A stretch of DNA of 38,401 nucleotides from an uncultured Bacteroidales bacterium (GTDB lineage: Bacteria > Bacteroidota > Bacteroidia > Bacteroidales > UBA932): positions 1-38,401 of the forward strand of contig CAMOIT010000007.1 of assembly GCA_946616285.1 (NCBI GenBank), read 5' to 3'. The position numbers and the translations under genes were made by a program. The notes under the pieces were generated by a model. The model worked only from the letters and a program-made list of their open reading frames with translations. It searched no databases and was not told where the DNA came from. Shown here one piece after another: positions 24,735 to 33,185 of this stretch. How positions within the stretch are numbered: position 1 is the stretch's first letter; every line of letters starts with the position of its first letter.

Positions 24735-24765
24735 CAAATGTAAGAAAATATATGGAATCTGTAAA
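24735..24765 (-). promoter_or_regulatory. Putative promoter of truA overlapping the moxR start
   Basis: Read on the minus strand, TTTA (24765-24762), a 19-nt spacer and TACATTTG (24742-24735) match TTTG-N19-TAnnTTTG with one mismatch. The -7 element ends three bases before the truA ATG (24731), so the transcript would be leaderless or nearly so. The element overlaps the first codons of the divergent moxR gene. Confidence 0.5.
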
Positions 24766-25744
24766 CATCCGTGAATTAAACGAAAGAATCCAGAAAGAGA
24801 GCCAGTTCGTGGACATGCTTACCCTTGAGATGGGTAAGGTGATCGTGGGCCAGAAACATCTTGTGGACAACCTTCTTATCGGCCTTCTATCCGGAGGCCA
24901 CATACTCCTGGAAGGTGTCCCCGGCCTTGCAAAAACCCTGGCCATCAATACCCTGGCACAGGCGGTCGATGCAAAATTCAGCCGCATCCAGTTCACCCCG
25001 GACCTCCTCCCGGCCGACGTAATCGGCACGCTGGTGTATTCCCAGAAGAACGAAAGCTTCGAGGTTCACAAAGGCCCCGTTTTCGCAAACTTCGTCCTGG
25101 CCGATGAAATCAACCGTTCCCCGGCAAAGGTGCAGAGCGCGCTTCTGGAAGCCATGCAGGAGCATCAGGTAACTATCGGCGACAACACTTTCAAGATGCC
25201 GGAGCCTTTCCTTGTGATGGCAACACAGAACCCCATCGAGCAGGAAGGCACCTATCCCCTGCCGGAAGCACAGGTGGACCGTTTCATGCTTAAGGTGGTG
25301 GTATCCTACCCCAAGAAGGAGGAAGAGCGCCTTATTATCCGCATGAACAACAGCGGCGAATTCCCCAAAGCAAACGCAGTTGTATCGCCCCAGGACATCA
25401 TCCGCGCACGTGAAGTGGTGAAAGACGTTTATATGGACGAAAAGATCGAGCGTTACATCGTTGACATCGTGTACGCCACCCGCACCCCTGCGGAATACGG
25501 GCTCAAGGACCTCCAGAACTTTATCTCCTACGGTGCATCGCCCCGTGCAAGTATCTCGCTGGCAATGGCTTCCAAGGCCTACGCCTTCATCAAGCGCCGC
25601 GGCTATGTGATCCCCGAAGACGTAAGGGCCGTCTGCAACGAGGTCCTGCGTCACAGGATAGGCCTCACCTACGAAGCCGAGGCGGAAAATGTCACGCCGG
25701 AACAGATTATCGAAAAGGTGCTTAATGCGGTAATAGTGCCGTAA
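24752..25744 (+). CDS. moxR: MoxR-family AAA+ ATPase, 330 aa
   Basis: Walker A is GVPGLAKT (55-62), Walker B lies in FVLADEINR (114-122), sensor 1 is ATQNP (157-161), and EGTYPLPEAQVDRF (165-178) carries the conserved MoxR segment and arginine. Length and motifs are typical of the family. MoxR ATPases act as chaperone-like partners of von Willebrand factor A (VWA) proteins. Here the gene heads a plus-strand set with a DUF58 protein, BatA and BatB, the classic arrangement. It is divergent from truA, with only 20 bp between start codons, so its own promoter must lie inside truA. A block of dispersed repeats begins directly after the stop codon. Confidence 0.95.
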   Translation: MESVNIRELNERIQKESQFVDMLTLEMGKVIVGQKHLVDNLLIGLLSGGHILLEGVPGLAKTLAINTLAQAVDAKFSRIQFTPDLLPADVIGTLVYSQKNESFEVHKGPVFANFVLADEINRSPAKVQSALLEAMQEHQVTIGDNTFKMPEPFLVMATQNPIEQEGTYPLPEAQVDRFMLKVVVSYPKKEEERLIIRMNNSGEFPKANAVVSPQDIIRAREVVKDVYMDEKIERYIVDIVYATRTPAEYGLKDLQNFISYGASPRASISLAMASKAYAFIKRRGYVIPEDVRAVCNEVLRHRIGLTYEAEAENVTPEQIIEKVLNAVIVP

Positions 25745-25885
25745 TGAGATACACTCGCCCCTGCGGGGCTCGGTATGACAATGTCGTTCCGAGGCCGTAA
25801 GGCCGAGAGAATCTCCTTCGGGGCTCGGTATGACAATGTCATTCCGAGGCCGTAAGGCCGAGAGAATCTCCTTCGGGGGTAGGTA
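25745..25885. repeat. Direct-repeat block (55-bp period) between moxR and the DUF58 gene
   Basis: The core TTCCGAGGCCGTAAGGCCG begins at 25787 and again at 25842, and GGGGCTCGGTATGACAATGTC-type sequence at 25765 and 25820, giving a 55-bp period. GAGGCCGTAAGGCC contains a GGCC hairpin. The first part (25745-25780) matches the repeat at 208-235 in reverse orientation. An in-frame ATG at 25830 inside the block would lengthen the DUF58 protein by 23 repeat-encoded residues, which is unlikely to be real. Confidence 0.8.
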
Positions 25886-25898
25886 TGAAAGAAAGGTA

Positions 25899-26780
25899 AT
25901 GACACCTGAAGAGTTAATAAAAAAGGTTAGGAAAATCGAGATCAGGACCAAGGCCCTGAGTCACCAGATTTTCGCCGGAGAATACCATTCTGCGTTCAAG
26001 GGACGCGGAATGGCGTTCAGCGAGGTGCGCGAGTATCAGTGGGGGGACGACGTAAGGAACATGGACTGGAATGTCACGGCCAGGATGAGCGCGCCGTACG
26101 TGAAAGTGTTCGAGGAAGAGCGCGAGCTTACAGTGCTGCTTTTGGTGGACATTTCGCGTTCGGGACTGTTCGGCACCAGCGGCAAGACCAAGCGCGAGCA
26201 GATTGCCGAAATCGCTGCCACTCTTGCATTTTCGGCCCTTCTGAACAACGATAAAGTGGGCTGCATCCTGTTCAGCGACAGGGTGGAGAAGTTCATTCCG
26301 CCGGAAAAAGGCCGGACACACTTCCTGCACATCATACGCGAAATGCTGGAATGGGAGCCTGAGCATGACGGAACCGACATCGGTGAAGCCCTCCGCTTCC
26401 TTACAGGCGCCATCAAGAAAAAGTGCACGGCCTTCATCCTTTCGGACATGCTGGACTCCGGGTCCGACGGAAAGCCCCGCTACGAAGACGCCCTGAAAGT
26501 GGCCGTGAACCGGCACGACGTTTCGGTGATAAGGGTGAGCGATCCCCGCGAAAAAGCCATTCCGAACGTGGGCCTGGTAAACGCCAAGGACGCTGAAAGC
26601 GGAGCTTCCAGGTGGATAAACACCGGTTCCAGGAAGGTCAGGAACGCCTATTCCGAGTGGTTCCGAAGCTCAAGCGAAAGCGCCGATTCCCTATTCCTTA
26701 AATATCAGGTGGACCACGTTGACATCTCCACCGACGAGGATTATGTCCGTGGCCTTATGGCTTTATTCCACACCAGATGA
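25899..26780 (+). CDS. DUF58 domain protein of the MoxR/Bat cluster, 293 aa
   Basis: The start chosen is ATG 25899 (MTPEELIKKVRKIEIRT), preceded by GAAAGG; the upstream in-frame ATG lies in repeats. SAFKGRGMAFSEVREYQWGDDVRNMDWNVTAR is present in two adjoining motifs near residues 33-64: GRGMEF-like and the YxxGDDxRxIDW signature of DUF58. A VWA-like fold follows, with LLLVDISRSGLFG (DISRS in place of DxSxS) near residue 85, and AFILSDMLDSG further on. Such proteins work with MoxR ATPases and integrin-like VWA proteins in envelope-associated complexes. There is no transmembrane segment, so it is probably cytoplasmic. The gene overlaps the next by 4 bp (ATGA), indicating translational coupling. 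Confidence 0.9.
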   Translation: MTPEELIKKVRKIEIRTKALSHQIFAGEYHSAFKGRGMAFSEVREYQWGDDVRNMDWNVTARMSAPYVKVFEEERELTVLLLVDISRSGLFGTSGKTKREQIAEIAATLAFSALLNNDKVGCILFSDRVEKFIPPEKGRTHFLHIIREMLEWEPEHDGTDIGEALRFLTGAIKKKCTAFILSDMLDSGSDGKPRYEDALKVAVNRHDVSVIRVSDPREKAIPNVGLVNAKDAESGASRWINTGSRKVRNAYSEWFRSSSESADSLFLKYQVDHVDISTDEDYVRGLMALFHTR

Positions 26781-27745
26781 AACGTCTTGAAACAATAATA
26801 TTCACGCTTCTTGCCGCAGCTGGAATCGCCGGGGCCGAAGGGCTTCGGACAAATGCCGGCGAAGCTTTTCTGGAGCCCCAGCAGAAAAGGGATTCGGTCC
26901 TGATTGCCGACCAGGTCCGTTACGGGGTACTCCTGGAAAACGTCACTGAGGGCACTCCCCTGGCCCTTCCGGAGTTCAAAATCGACAAAAGCCAGAGTCC
27001 ACTTGTGATACTGGGCGGATGGCAGCTGGACTCCACAAGGGTTTCCAAGAAGAAGGAAAGCCCCGCCAGATATAACATTAAGGCCAGTCTCCTTATGTCG
27101 GCCTTTATGGGAGGGACATACGAGCTTCCGGATATTCCTGTTCTGATGGACGGCGACACTCTCATTTTCAACGCAGCAGAGCCGCTTGTGGTGACCGAAC
27201 TCCCCGTGGACATGGAGACTTTCCAGCCCCATGACATAAAGCCCCAGGTTAAGTTCCCCTACACTTTCAGCGAGCTTTTCCCCTGGATTTACGGCGGCGT
27301 CATGGCCTTCCTTTCCATCCTCGCGCTCGTGCTCTGGCTTGTCACCAGGAAAAAGAAGGAGGAGGAAGCCAAAGTGGCCGAACCCGCCCACATCCGCGCC
27401 CTCAGAAAGCTTGACAAGCTGCGCGGGGACAAGTACTGGAAGCCGGAGCATCAGAAATTCTTCTATTCCGGCGTAACGGACGCCATCAGGGAATACATCG
27501 CCGGCCGCTACGGCGTGGGCGCCATGGAAATGACCACGGCCGAAATCTTCGACGGCCTGAAAGGCAGCGACATCCCGGAAGACCTGTATGCCGAAATGAA
27601 AGTCCTCTTCGAACGCGCCGATTTCGTGAAATTCGCGAAATACACCGCCACGGACGAAGAAAATGCCCGCGTCCTCCCGGAAGCGATACGCTTCGTTACA
27701 AGTACTTATCAGGCCGAAGTGGAGGCTGAAAATAAGGAGGAGTAG
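26777..27745 (+). CDS. Membrane-anchored protein of the Bat cluster, 322 aa
   Basis: The N-terminus is a signal peptide (MKRLETIIFTLLAAAGIAGA). A beta-rich extracytoplasmic part of about 150 residues follows, then one transmembrane helix (about 176-195, GGVMAFLSILALVLWLV) with a basic RKKKEEE stop-transfer, and a helical cytoplasmic tail of about 125 residues (KFFYSGVTDAIREYIAGRYG). This architecture is found in Bacteroidetes between the DUF58 gene and batA, and is comparable to DUF4381-type proteins, but I do not assign a formal family. It starts inside the stop codon of the DUF58 gene (ATGA) and ends 3 bp before batA. A scaffold role in the MoxR-Bat complex is inference. Confidence 0.75.
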   Translation: MKRLETIIFTLLAAAGIAGAEGLRTNAGEAFLEPQQKRDSVLIADQVRYGVLLENVTEGTPLALPEFKIDKSQSPLVILGGWQLDSTRVSKKKESPARYNIKASLLMSAFMGGTYELPDIPVLMDGDTLIFNAAEPLVVTELPVDMETFQPHDIKPQVKFPYTFSELFPWIYGGVMAFLSILALVLWLVTRKKKEEEAKVAEPAHIRALRKLDKLRGDKYWKPEHQKFFYSGVTDAIREYIAGRYGVGAMEMTTAEIFDGLKGSDIPEDLYAEMKVLFERADFVKFAKYTATDEENARVLPEAIRFVTSTYQAEVEAENKEE

Positions 27746-27748
27746 GCC

Positions 27749-28732
27749 ATGTTTTTTGAATATCCATATCTTCTTTGGCTTCTTGCCGTTCCGGCGCTTC
27801 TGCTGCTACGCTACCTTTGGATAGAAATCAAGGGCAGGCGGCCTCACATGAGGGTTTCTCGCCTGGATGCCTGGCAGGCTGGAGGCCGTTCCGTCTTTGA
27901 GCTTATACGCCACATTCCTTTCGTGTTGCGCTTGGCGGCGCTGTGCCTGATAATAGTGGCCATCGCCCGTCCCCGTTCGGCGACGCAGGTGGAAAAGGTG
28001 GACACAGAAGGCATCGACATTATCTTTGCCATGGACGTATCAACCAGTATGCTGGCAAGGGACTTCTCCCCGGACCGCCTGAGCGCCGCAAAGGACATAG
28101 CCATCGAGTTCATTTCCCAGAGGCCCAGCGACCGCATGGGCATAGTGGTGTTCGCCGGCGAAAGCTACACCCAATGCCCCCTGACCACGGACCGCGCCAC
28201 CCTCATCAACCTGATGAAGGACGTGCAGACGGACCTTATCGAAGACGGTACGGCTATCGGCAACGGTCTTGCCACGGCTGTCGCCAGAATGAAAGACTCC
28301 GACGCAAAGAGCCGCGTGGTGATACTTCTGACCGACGGCGTGAACAATATGGGCGAAATTGACCCCGGGATGGCCGCCGAGATTGCAAAGACCTACGGCA
28401 TAAGGGTTTACACCATAGGCGTGGGCGCAAACGGTTCGGCGCCATACCCTATTCAGACGCCATGGGGCATCGAACTCAGGAACGTCCCGGTAGAGATTGA
28501 CGAAGATCTGCTGAAGGGCATCGCCGACGGCACCGGAGGCCGGTATTTCCGCGCCACCGACAATACCAAGCTGGCGGAAATCTATGCCGAAATCGGCCAG
28601 ATGGAGAAAACCCGCACCAGCGTGGACTCATTCCCGGTATACAAGGACCTTTTCGAGGGTTATGCGATTGCGGCCCTTGTGTGCCTGATTTTGGAACTGC
28701 TTATTAGCGCAATACTTAGGAGGCTGCCGTAA
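27749..28732 (+). CDS. batA: BatA, VWA-domain inner-membrane protein, 327 aa
   Basis: Two N-terminal hydrophobic segments (about 5-25 and 55-73) precede a VWA domain with an intact metal-ion-dependent adhesion site (MIDAS): DVSTS at 96-100 (IIFAMDVSTSML), a threonine region CPLTTDRATL, and VILLTDGVNNMG. A final hydrophobic helix (YAIAALVCLILELLISAIL) anchors the C-terminus. This topology is that of BatA/BatB (Bacteroides aerotolerance) proteins, which span the inner membrane with the VWA domain in between. Disruption of this operon in Bacteroides fragilis reduces oxygen tolerance. It is followed after 1 bp by a paralogous VWA gene, batB. Confidence 0.92.
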   Translation: MFFEYPYLLWLLAVPALLLLRYLWIEIKGRRPHMRVSRLDAWQAGGRSVFELIRHIPFVLRLAALCLIIVAIARPRSATQVEKVDTEGIDIIFAMDVSTSMLARDFSPDRLSAAKDIAIEFISQRPSDRMGIVVFAGESYTQCPLTTDRATLINLMKDVQTDLIEDGTAIGNGLATAVARMKDSDAKSRVVILLTDGVNNMGEIDPGMAAEIAKTYGIRVYTIGVGANGSAPYPIQTPWGIELRNVPVEIDEDLLKGIADGTGGRYFRATDNTKLAEIYAEIGQMEKTRTSVDSFPVYKDLFEGYAIAALVCLILELLISAILRRLP

Positions 28733-28733
28733 T

Positions 28734-29738
28734 ATGTTGATGTTTGCCGACGACAAGTGGTTGTACCTGCTTTTTGCCATCCCGCTGATTCTGCTGGGAT
28801 ATGCCATACTGCGTTACCTGCGCTCCCGCAGGGTGAAAGCTTTCGGCGATCCGGAGCTGGTAGAAGCCCTGATGCCTTCCCGTTCCCGCTCCAAAGGCTG
28901 GGTACGTATTGTGTTTTTCTGCATTGCCCTCGCGTTTTTCGCTATCGGCATGGCCCGTCCGCGCACTGGTGCCAAACTTGCGGAACGTACCACCAAAGGT
29001 GCAGAAATAATTGTGGCCCTGGACGTTTCCAACTCCATGCTGGCCCAGGACTACTCCCCCAGCAGGCTTGAAAGGGCCAAGCTGGCAATATCGCGACTGA
29101 CTGACAAGCTTCAGGAAGACCGCATAGGTCTTGTGATTTTTGCAGGGACTTCTTTCGTGCAGCTGCCGGTGACCACCGACTATGTGAGCGCAAAGATGTT
29201 CCTTTCCTCCATAGACACAGGCTCCGTACCCGTACAGGGAACCGCCATCGGTGATGCCATACGCCTGAGTATCAAGAGCTTCAGCGCCCAGAGCGAGAAA
29301 AGCCGCGTAATAATAGTAATCTCCGACGGCGAGAACCACGAGGACGACCCCATAGCAGCGGCAAAGCAGGCTGCGGAGCTTGGAATTAAGGTATACACCA
29401 TCGGCGTAGGTTCGGCCGAAGGTCAGCCTATCCCCGTTGAAGGCGGCCTGATGAAGGACAAAAAAGGCGACATCGTTGTGACGCATCTGGACGAAAACAC
29501 CCTTCGCGAGATAGCAAAAGCCGGCGGAGGAGCGTATGTCCACGCCGGGAACGAGGAATTCGGCCTGAATCCCATCATCCAGGACATCCGCCGGATGGAG
29601 GACGAAGAATTCGGCAGCATAGTGTTCGAGGAATACGACGAGCAGTACATGTACTTCTTCGGCGCCGCTCTGCTGCTCCTTGTCATTGAAATGCTCATAG
29701 GCGAGCGCCGCCCCCGCCGGAAACTCTTCGAGGTATGA
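28734..29738 (+). CDS. batB: BatB, VWA-domain inner-membrane protein, 334 aa
   Basis: It is paralogous to BatA: hydrophobic segments near 10-27 and 57-73, the MIDAS motif DVSNS at 97-101 (IIVALDVSNSMLAQDYSPSR), the threonine loop VTTDYVSA, VIIVISDGENHEDD, and a C-terminal helix (YFFGAALLLLVIEMLIG). Expected metal-binding residues are all present. An ATG at 28740 is an alternative start two codons in. The gene overlaps batC by 4 bp (ATGA), so the pair is translationally coupled. BatB is thought to act with the TPR protein BatC in the Bat complex. Confidence 0.92.
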   Translation: MLMFADDKWLYLLFAIPLILLGYAILRYLRSRRVKAFGDPELVEALMPSRSRSKGWVRIVFFCIALAFFAIGMARPRTGAKLAERTTKGAEIIVALDVSNSMLAQDYSPSRLERAKLAISRLTDKLQEDRIGLVIFAGTSFVQLPVTTDYVSAKMFLSSIDTGSVPVQGTAIGDAIRLSIKSFSAQSEKSRVIIVISDGENHEDDPIAAAKQAAELGIKVYTIGVGSAEGQPIPVEGGLMKDKKGDIVVTHLDENTLREIAKAGGGAYVHAGNEEFGLNPIIQDIRRMEDEEFGSIVFEEYDEQYMYFFGAALLLLVIEMLIGERRPRRKLFEV

Positions 29739-30487
29739 GAAAGTTAGTTACTATACTGTGCCTTTCGCTGGTTTGCATGTCGGCACTTGCCCAAAAGGCC
29801 GATATGAGGAAGGGCAACCGCCAGTTCAAAAAAGGCGAATACGCCCAGGCAGACATCAGCTACCGCAAGGGACTGATGCAGGACACGTCGTCCGTAGCGG
29901 CCAAATACAACCTGGCCAACAACCTTTACAGGCAGGAGAATTACGACGAAGCCGCCAAGATTCTGGGCAGCGGTGCGCAGAATGCCGCCAACGAGAAGTT
30001 CGGGGCCGATTATTACTTCAATCAGGGCGACGTAGCCATTGCCCGTCAGGACTGGCAGGGCGCCGTGGAAGCGCTCACAAAAAGCCTGATCATCGCCCCG
30101 GACGACCTTAAGGCCAAGGAGAATTACATTTATGCCAGGAACAAGCTGATTGAGCAGCAGCAACAGCAGCAGGATCAGAACCAGGATCAAAATCAAGATC
30201 AGAACCAAGATCAGAACCAGCAGGACCAGAATAACCAGGACCAAAACCAGGACGACCAGCAGAATCAGGATCAGAACCAACAGAACCAAGATCAGCAGAA
30301 CCAGAATCAAGACCAGGATAAACAGCAGCAAGAGCAAGAGCAACAGCAGCAGGAAGTTCAGCTGACTCCCCAGCAGGCCCAGCAGCTGCTGCAGGCCATC
30401 CAGGACAAGGAGAAGCAGACTCAGGAAAAAGTGGATGAGAGGAAGGCCCTCCTTAACAGGTCCCGTCAGAAGGAAAAGAATTGGTAG
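29735..30487 (+). CDS. batC: BatC, TPR protein with long Gln/Asn/Asp-rich tract, 250 aa
   Basis: A signal peptide (cleaved after ALAQ, residue 20) is followed by tetratricopeptide-like repeats at about 25-135, for example YNLANNLYRQENYDEAAKIL and DWQGAVEALTKSLIIAPDDL. Residues 141-207 consist almost entirely of Gln, Asn and Asp (with a few Glu and Lys). The C-terminal 45 residues (LTPQQAQQLLQAIQDKEKQT) look helical and end KEKNW. A low-complexity segment after the TPRs is usual in BatC, but this one is long and compositionally extreme. The protein is predicted periplasmic, interacting with BatA/BatB. It overlaps batB by 4 bp; batD starts 5 bp after its stop. Confidence 0.88.
   Translation: MRKLVTILCLSLVCMSALAQKADMRKGNRQFKKGEYAQADISYRKGLMQDTSSVAAKYNLANNLYRQENYDEAAKILGSGAQNAANEKFGADYYFNQGDVAIARQDWQGAVEALTKSLIIAPDDLKAKENYIYARNKLIEQQQQQQDQNQDQNQDQNQDQNQQDQNNQDQNQDDQQNQDQNQQNQDQQNQNQDQDKQQQEQEQQQQEVQLTPQQAQQLLQAIQDKEKQTQEKVDERKALLNRSRQKEKNW
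30155..30355 (+). repeat. Degenerate CAR-AAY-CAR-GAY microrepeat in batC
   Basis: About 200 bp are built from CAG/CAA, AAC/AAT and GAT/GAC codons in irregular 6-, 12- and 15-nt periods (for example CAGAACCAAGATCAG). It encodes the Gln/Asn/Asp-rich tract. Codons for the same residue vary, which suggests the tract is not freshly expanded, but the length is a likely site of strain variation. Confidence 0.85.
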
Positions 30488-30492
30488 AGAGT

Positions 30493-33117
30493 ATGAAAAG
30501 ACTATTCGCAGCATTATCGGCCCTCTTTATTGCAGCGGCGGCGTGGGCCGATCCCACCATCCGCGTAGAGGTGCACAACATAGTGGAGCTTTCGGAACGC
30601 TTCAACCTTGTGTTCGTAGTAGAAGGCGAGCACAGCCCGTCGGACTTCCAGTGGGAGGCCGGCGACGATTTTACCGTGGTCTGGGGCCCGCAGAAGGGCT
30701 CATCTACCAGCATCCAGATTATAAACGGCAAGACGCAGCGTTCGTCGCAAACGTCTTATACTTATATACTTCAGGCCAAGAAGACCGGCAGTTTCACGAT
30801 AGCTCCGGCAGTCGCGAAAGTTCGCGGAACCGAAGTAAGCTCCAAGCCTGTCACAGTGCAGGTAGTGGTCGACGGGAGCTCGTCATCGCAAAGCAACGGC
30901 CCCCGCCCCCGGGTTTCAGGAAACAGGCCAAACAGGGGAAACCAGGACGCCTCCACGGCAGAGGCCGATATCTTCATGCGCTTTAGCCTTAGCAGAAGCT
31001 CTGTCGTAGTGGGCGAACCCGTCACCGCCACCCTCAAGATTTACCATCGGGCAAACCTGGCGGGCTTCGAAAACGCCCGCTTCCCTTCTTTCAACGGCTT
31101 CTGGAGCCAGGAAGTTGAATCTCCTTCCAATATTGAATTCCAGAGGGAACAAGTGGACGGAGTGATGTACAACAGCGCCGTGCTTCGCCGCTGGGTAATA
31201 ATTCCGCAGAAGTCCGGTCATCAGACCATCGACCCCGCCGAAATAGTATGCCTTGTGAACGTTCAGCAGCGCCGCCCGTCAACCGGCTCCATCTTTGACG
31301 ATTTCTTCGGCAGTGATTACGTAACTACACGGCAGAGGGTTTCGTCGCAGGCGGCAAGCCTCAACGTGTCGGCCCTGCCCCAGGGCGCCCCGTCCTCTTT
31401 CTGCGGCGGAGTTGGAGATTTCAAGGTTCAGGCAGTCCTTAGCAAGGATTCCCTGAAAGCACACGACGCTGCGTCGCTTAAGGTGATTGTCAGCGGCAAA
31501 GGCAACATAGCGCTTCTGAACGCGCCGAAGATCAACTTCCCGCCGGACTTCGAGGTCTATGACGTAAAGACCACAGTAAACACCGACAAGAGCGGGACTT
31601 CCGGCTCCAAGACGTTCGAATATCCTTTCATCCCCCGCAGTCACGGCGAATTCACCATAGGCCCGGTGGAGTATTCCTACTACGATGTTAAGCAGAGGAG
31701 CTACCTCACCGCGTCCGCACCGGAGATGCACCTTTCCGTTGCCAGAAACGCTTCTGCCACAGCACCTTCCGTTTCCGGAGGAAACACCCTCACAGTGGAC
31801 AGGAAGGGCGTGAAGAGCCTAGGGGACGATATCCGCTTCATCAAAACCAAAACATCCCTTGAAGAACCCGGCAGCTTTGTCGTTTATTCCAAGGGCTGGT
31901 GGGCTGCAGTCATTGTCCTTATCCTTGCCGGACTCGGTTTCTGGCTAGGTTTCCGCAAGGCGGCGGCAAGAAGGGCCGATATCGCCGGCACCCGCAACCG
32001 TAAAGCCACTCGCGAGGCCTTGAAACGGCTTTCCCAGGCACGTGAATTCCTTCAGAAGAACCTGTACACGGCCTTCTACGAAGAACTCCACCGCTGCCTC
32101 CTGAGTTTCGCCGGGGACAAACTGTCCATGGATATGGCCGATCAGAACAAGGACAATATCCTATCGGCACTTCTGGAAGGCGGCGTCCCGGAAAACACGG
32201 CAAAGGATTTCACCGGCCTGCTGGATGCTTGCGAATTTGCCCGCTACTCCCCCGACGCCGGCCACGAGGCCATGAACGCTCACTATCAGAAAGCCGTTTC
32301 CACCATCACTGCAATAGACTCTTCAATGAAGAAAAAACCTTCCTTCAAGGGTGGAGCGGCCATCCTTGCCCTAGTACTGATGCTTGCACCCCAGGCCATC
32401 GGCGCACAGGCGCTTTCCTACCCCGACTCCCTTTGGAAATCCGGCATCCAGGCCTATTCCGAAGGCGATTTTGAGGCTGCCGTTCAGGACTGGGAAGCCG
32501 TACGCTCCACTGGACTCATGTCCATGGAACTGTGCTACAACCTTGGAAACGCTTATTTCAAGACAGGCGAAATAGCCCCGGCCATACTGTGGTACGAAAG
32601 GGCCCTGAGACTGGATCCTTCTGATAAAGACGTGAGCTATAATCTGGAGTATGCGCGTTCGCTGACCCTGGACAAGATTGACGAGATTCCTGAAATCTTT
32701 TTCGAACAGTGGGGGCATTCCCTGTGCTACCTGCTGCCATCCGACACCTGGGCCGTGCTGGCTATCGTGATGCTGGCCGCCACCGTGGCGCTGGCGCTGC
32801 TGTTCCTTCTGGGAAGCACTTCCGGAAGGCGCCGCCTGGGCTTTTTCGCCGGCATTTTCTGCCTGATACTCACTTACTTCTGCTTCGACTTCGCACAGTG
32901 GCAGAGGAAGGAGGCGCTGGCACAGGACCAGGCTATAGTAATGAGGCCGGTAACATCGGCAAAGAGTTCCCCCTCGGAGTCCGGCGCCAAGGACCTTTTC
33001 ATTCTCCACGAAGGCACGAAGGTCAAGATTCTTGACAACGTCGCAGGCTACGCCAGCATAGAGCTGGCCGACGGCCGTCAGGGCTGGATTCCCGCTTCTG
33101 ATATCGAGGTCATTTAA
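30493..33117 (+). CDS. batD: BatD-BatE fusion protein, 874 aa
   Basis: The start is ATG 30493 (MKRLFAALSALFIAAAAWA, a signal peptide); the earlier in-frame codon is a TTG. Residues 20-611 are BatD: tandem beta-sandwich domains (VEGEHSPSDFQWEAGDDFTV, FMRFSLSRSSVVVGEPVTA, FEYPFIPRSHGEFTIGPVEY) and a transmembrane helix near 467-486, then a helical cytoplasmic part. From Met612 (32326) a BatE-like protein follows without a stop: a second signal-like segment MKKKPSFKGGAAILALVLML, TPR repeats (about 640-715), two hydrophobic helices, and a C-terminal SH3-like domain (TKVKILDNVAGYASIELADG, RQGWIP). BatD and BatE are normally separate genes. The internal ATG with its own signal-like sequence suggests a loss of the stop codon or gene fusion, or internal initiation. 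Confidence 0.88.
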   Translation: MKRLFAALSALFIAAAAWADPTIRVEVHNIVELSERFNLVFVVEGEHSPSDFQWEAGDDFTVVWGPQKGSSTSIQIINGKTQRSSQTSYTYILQAKKTGSFTIAPAVAKVRGTEVSSKPVTVQVVVDGSSSSQSNGPRPRVSGNRPNRGNQDASTAEADIFMRFSLSRSSVVVGEPVTATLKIYHRANLAGFENARFPSFNGFWSQEVESPSNIEFQREQVDGVMYNSAVLRRWVIIPQKSGHQTIDPAEIVCLVNVQQRRPSTGSIFDDFFGSDYVTTRQRVSSQAASLNVSALPQGAPSSFCGGVGDFKVQAVLSKDSLKAHDAASLKVIVSGKGNIALLNAPKINFPPDFEVYDVKTTVNTDKSGTSGSKTFEYPFIPRSHGEFTIGPVEYSYYDVKQRSYLTASAPEMHLSVARNASATAPSVSGGNTLTVDRKGVKSLGDDIRFIKTKTSLEEPGSFVVYSKGWWAAVIVLILAGLGFWLGFRKAAARRADIAGTRNRKATREALKRLSQAREFLQKNLYTAFYEELHRCLLSFAGDKLSMDMADQNKDNILSALLEGGVPENTAKDFTGLLDACEFARYSPDAGHEAMNAHYQKAVSTITAIDSSMKKKPSFKGGAAILALVLMLAPQAIGAQALSYPDSLWKSGIQAYSEGDFEAAVQDWEAVRSTGLMSMELCYNLGNAYFKTGEIAPAILWYERALRLDPSDKDVSYNLEYARSLTLDKIDEIPEIFFEQWGHSLCYLLPSDTWAVLAIVMLAATVALALLFLLGSTSGRRRLGFFAGIFCLILTYFCFDFAQWQRKEALAQDQAIVMRPVTSAKSSPSESGAKDLFILHEGTKVKILDNVAGYASIELADGRQGWIPASDIEVI

Positions 33118-33144
33118 TCCATAGGATTATCGGGAAAAAATATT

Positions 33145-33152
33145 TATCTTTG
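33145..33152 (+). promoter_or_regulatory. Putative -7 element for exbB-exbD-tonB
   Basis: TATCTTTG (followed by CG) is a perfect match to the TAnnTTTG element, in a short AT-rich gap between batDE and exbB. No good -33 TTTG is present at the expected distance (33122-33125 reads TAGG). The inferred leader is about 28 nt. Confidence 0.55.
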
Positions 33153-33185
33153 CGCGATTATTGAAATTTTAAGCTTAAAAGAAAT

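Noticed and set aside
29744..30514. Minus-strand frame rich in Leu/Ile/Val (apparent membrane protein)
   Set aside because: It is the complement of the Gln/Asn/Asp codons of batC; the hydrophobicity is an artefact of reading CAG/GAT repeats backwards.
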